From positions 216,230 to 280,229 of the forward strand of contig CAVPBZ010000021.1 in the NCBI GenBank assembly GCA_963702235.1: a stretch of DNA of 64,000 nt, given 5' to 3'. This document shows positions 62,382 to 64,000 of the stretch, piece after piece. The DNA is from PALSA-505 sp963702235. GTDB lineage: Bacteria; Actinomycetota; Actinomycetes; Streptosporangiales; Streptosporangiaceae. Numbering within the stretch: the stretch's first letter is position 1; each line of letters starts with the position of its first letter. The notes beneath the pieces are model-generated. The model was not told the DNA's origin. It worked only from the letters and a program-made list of their open reading frames with translations, and did not search any database. A program made the position numbers and the translations under genes.

Positions 62382-63166
62382 GCAACCATCCTCTCCGCAT
62401 AGCGACGTGAGCTTGCACAGGGCAGCGTCAGTTGCACCAGACTACCGGCGACCTGGTAGTCGAGCTTGCGGAACTGATGCAGGCGAAGAAGCTCGTCTTC
62501 GACGTCCGAAGGGTGCATCAGGAAGAGGCGCCAGTCGGGGGCTGCGATGATCTTGCCGGGACTTTGCTCGTCTTCCATCAGAGCGTGCAAGAGGTAAAGA
62601 AAACTGCGCTCGGGCAGGTGATATGAAGCGAATTCCTTTGCGACGCCGCCGCGGAGCAATCCGAAGTCAGCCGCGATTTTAGGAGACCCACTGCAACTCG
62701 CTTGGGTCGTCGTTTCGGACCATGCGTGCTCGGTCGTTCCCCCGCGCTTGCCGACGTCGGCGTAGGTACGACGCGACTTCTCTGGGACCGTATCCGAAAT
62801 ACCGCCGGATTCATATGCGGGGAAAAGCCAGTTCTGCAGGAAGTCGCGCACTAGGAACTCATCGCGGGTCATGTGCCAAAGTAGCAGAGGCTTCCACTCA
62901 TCAAGGCTGCAGCCAGTCTTCGCCAAGTGGACAAGTGCCCAATCTCGGCCTTGCGGTTCGAAGCGGCGATTGAGAACTTTCGCCACGTCTCGAAGCCATG
63001 TCGCGCTCCCGGCTCCGATGAAATTCTTTGAGCGCAGTCGGTCAAGGTTTTCACGCTTCGAGCAGCTATCGTCCCACTCCGAGAATACGGTGTACGTCTC
63101 CTCGATCATCGCGCCTTTAATGACTGTGAAGGACGATGCCACATTCGCGCGCGAGGCCGACCTCAC
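62378..63166 (-). CDS. brxA: BREX protein BrxA (DUF1819), with internal indel pair
   Basis: 262 residues. It has VASSFTVIKGAMIEETYTVF at the start and LLLWHMTRDEFLVRDFLQNWLFPAYESG in the middle, with GGVAKEFASYHLPERSFLYLLHAL later; these are DUF1819 hallmarks. BrxA is a small DNA-binding protein of type 1 BREX. Between TEHAWSETTT and KIAADFGLL the reading is QASCSGSP, while the neighbouring frame gives KRVAVGLL, as expected for the family. An extra C near 62706 and a missing base near 62688 cancel each other. The protein as read is full length but altered over ~9 residues. Overlaps both neighbours by 4 bases. Confidence 0.85.
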   Translation of the reverse strand: MRSASRANVASSFTVIKGAMIEETYTVFSEWDDSCSKRENLDRLRSKNFIGAGSATWLRDVAKVLNRRFEPQGRDWALVHLAKTGCSLDEWKPLLLWHMTRDEFLVRDFLQNWLFPAYESGGISDTVPEKSRRTYADVGKRGGTTEHAWSETTTQASCSGSPKIAADFGLLRGGVAKEFASYHLPERSFLYLLHALMEDEQSPGKIIAAPDWRLFLMHPSDVEDELLRLHQFRKLDYQVAGSLVQLTLPCASSRRYAERMVA

Positions 63167-63735
63167 CCGTCTGCCCTCCTCAAGTAGGGGACAGCGAGCG
63201 CACTGGTCTCGCCACGCGCAAATCCCAGCGCCAACAGCGCCACGTCGGCGTCCGCGCCCGAGAACTCGCCAGGCAACGGCACGGCACGCCCCTCAGCCGA
63301 CCGACGTAGCCTTGAATAACTCTCGACGTCCCGATCGCTCACTACATCGAAAGTGCGGAAGATCAAAGCGAGGTCATGGCCTTCTAGCGTCTCGATCCTC
63401 TCGAAGAAAGGCGTCCAGTCCGGAGCATTATCGACCCAGTGCTCCCAGCGTGCGTCGAATTCCTCCTCAATGTTCTCAGGAAGGCGCCATAGCGTGACGC
63501 AACCGGGCGGATCGAAGACCTCCGCACATCGGTGGGCAGCGACGGCAAAAACAGAACGCGCCTGTGCGAAGCGGTGGGTACGCGGGAAGCCGCGTTGGAG
63601 CGTGAGAGCCCCGAGGCTCCCGAGCTGCCCCTTCGTGTTCCACCATCTTGCCGAGATTCGATCTCGCCGAAGCGCGCGGCGACCAGTAGCCGTAGCTTCA
63701 GTAGGCTGATCAAGGTCGATGGCCGATGCCGTCAT
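63163..63735 (-). pseudogene. brxE: BREX protein BrxE, frame-disrupted
   Basis: From ~63660 down the frame gives WWNTKGQLGSLGALTLQRGFPRTHRFAQARSVFAVAAHRC... and LPENIEEEFDARWEHW, matching BrxE of type 6 BREX as I know the family. The expected upstream part, LLKLRLLVAARFGEIES, lies in another frame (63710-63665). The first ten residues (TASAIDLDQ) are back in the main frame from ATG 63735. Two small cancelling indels, near 63710 and 63672, would explain this. As read, the ~25 residues between are wrong but no stop is hit. The ATG overlaps the restored stop of the HTH gene. Function of BrxE is not known. Confidence 0.75.
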
Positions 63736-64000
63736 TCGACGGGCCCCTTACTCGCGTCGCGGCCCTCCGTGTCGGCCCCGCGTTTGCGGACCACCCGCAA
63801 CCTCGGAGAGCTCGAATTTCCACAGGCGACCTACCTTGTGAGCGGGCAGCCTTCGGGTCTCAATCCATCGGTAGACGGAGTCCTTTCGCCACGCCAAGGT
63901 GCAGTCGAAAGACTTTACCGCGCCGCTCTCGGGACAGGACAGCACCACGGCAAAAGTGTTCCCGGCGCCTCCGAGCTCGTCGGCCGACTCGCCGACTGTC
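63732..64000 (-). pseudogene. Excisionase-type HTH regulator at BREX head, frame-disrupted, cut by window edge
   Basis: Part of one frame reads KDSVYRWIETRRLPAHKVGRLWKFELSEV, a MerR/excisionase-type winged helix. The preceding helix is found in a second frame (LHLGVA, before AAAGG at ~63885). The C-terminus WVRKRGADTEGRDASKGPVE-like is in a third frame, ending 63732 and overlapping the brxE ATG as ATGA. One extra G at ~63884 and one near 63798 account for both shifts. The upstream part continues past the window. Its place at the head of the operon suggests a BREX regulator (inference). Confidence 0.65.

Noticed and set aside
47185..63735. Phage growth limitation (Pgl, BREX type 2) system
   Set aside because: PglX and PglZ are shared, but pglW and pglY are absent and brxA, brxB, brxC and brxL are present.

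Overview
The window comes from the chromosome of a high-G+C actinobacterium. Coding sequence is rich in G/C-ending codons, GTG starts are common, and there are mycothiol-linked genes (an S-(hydroxymethyl)mycothiol dehydrogenase and a TIGR03086/maleylpyruvate-isomerase-fold protein). The genus cannot be fixed from sequence alone. By eye, the last 17 kb (47-64 kb) is clearly less G+C rich than the rest, which fits a horizontally acquired island.

Layout. 0-13 kb is a mosaic of mobile-element debris. It holds the end of an MFS transporter, two near-identical 63-bp direct repeats that are the 3' half of a tRNA-Met (attachment-site scars), a truncated tyrosine integrase, a group II intron with its reverse transcriptase, a frameshifted IS701-type transposase, a PQQ-like beta-propeller protein, a small HTH/Clp-N operon with a very clear promoter and paired operators, and a complete IS21 element with inverted repeats and a 5-bp target duplication. 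13-24 kb holds ordinary small genes: a secreted repeat protein, GNAT, DUF1801, DUF899, and a fluoride-resistance operon crcB-DUF190-crcB behind a probable fluoride riboswitch. It also holds a CocE-type hydrolase, an RDD protein and a methyltransferase. 24-29 kb is a three-gene cell-envelope cassette centred on an 1106-residue wall hydrolase. 29-46 kb holds a STAND ATPase with TPR repeats, an NfeD-like/flotillin pair, mscR, a divergent LysR/TDT-transporter pair, proS, a cupin/MarR pair, two large low-complexity surface proteins and an esterase. A complete tRNA-Thr(GGT) at 46.3 kb marks the edge of the final region.

47-64 kb is a BREX phage-defence operon on the minus strand, transcribed from the right edge leftwards: HTH gene, brxE, brxA, brxB, brxC, a RelA/SpoT-domain gene, pglX, pglZ, brxL. 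Nearly every junction overlaps by 1-8 bases, so the genes were built as one translationally coupled unit. BrxA/B/C, PglX and PglZ form the BREX core, where PglX is the DNA adenine methyltransferase that marks self DNA. BrxL is the AAA+/Lon-like effector module. Two points stand out. The locus combines brxE (a type 6 marker) with brxL (a type 1 marker). It also carries an alarmone-synthetase-like gene fused into the operon between brxC and pglX, whose stop codon overlaps the pglX start. The operon as read is not functional: an IS3-type element sits inside brxC, and single-base indels interrupt the HTH gene, brxE, brxA, brxC and brxL.

Single-base indels also interrupt at least five genes elsewhere (transposase, phosphotransferase, hydrolase, RDD, cupin). 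A fair part of the frameshifts may therefore be assembly errors rather than decay. The IS insertion is independent of that concern.
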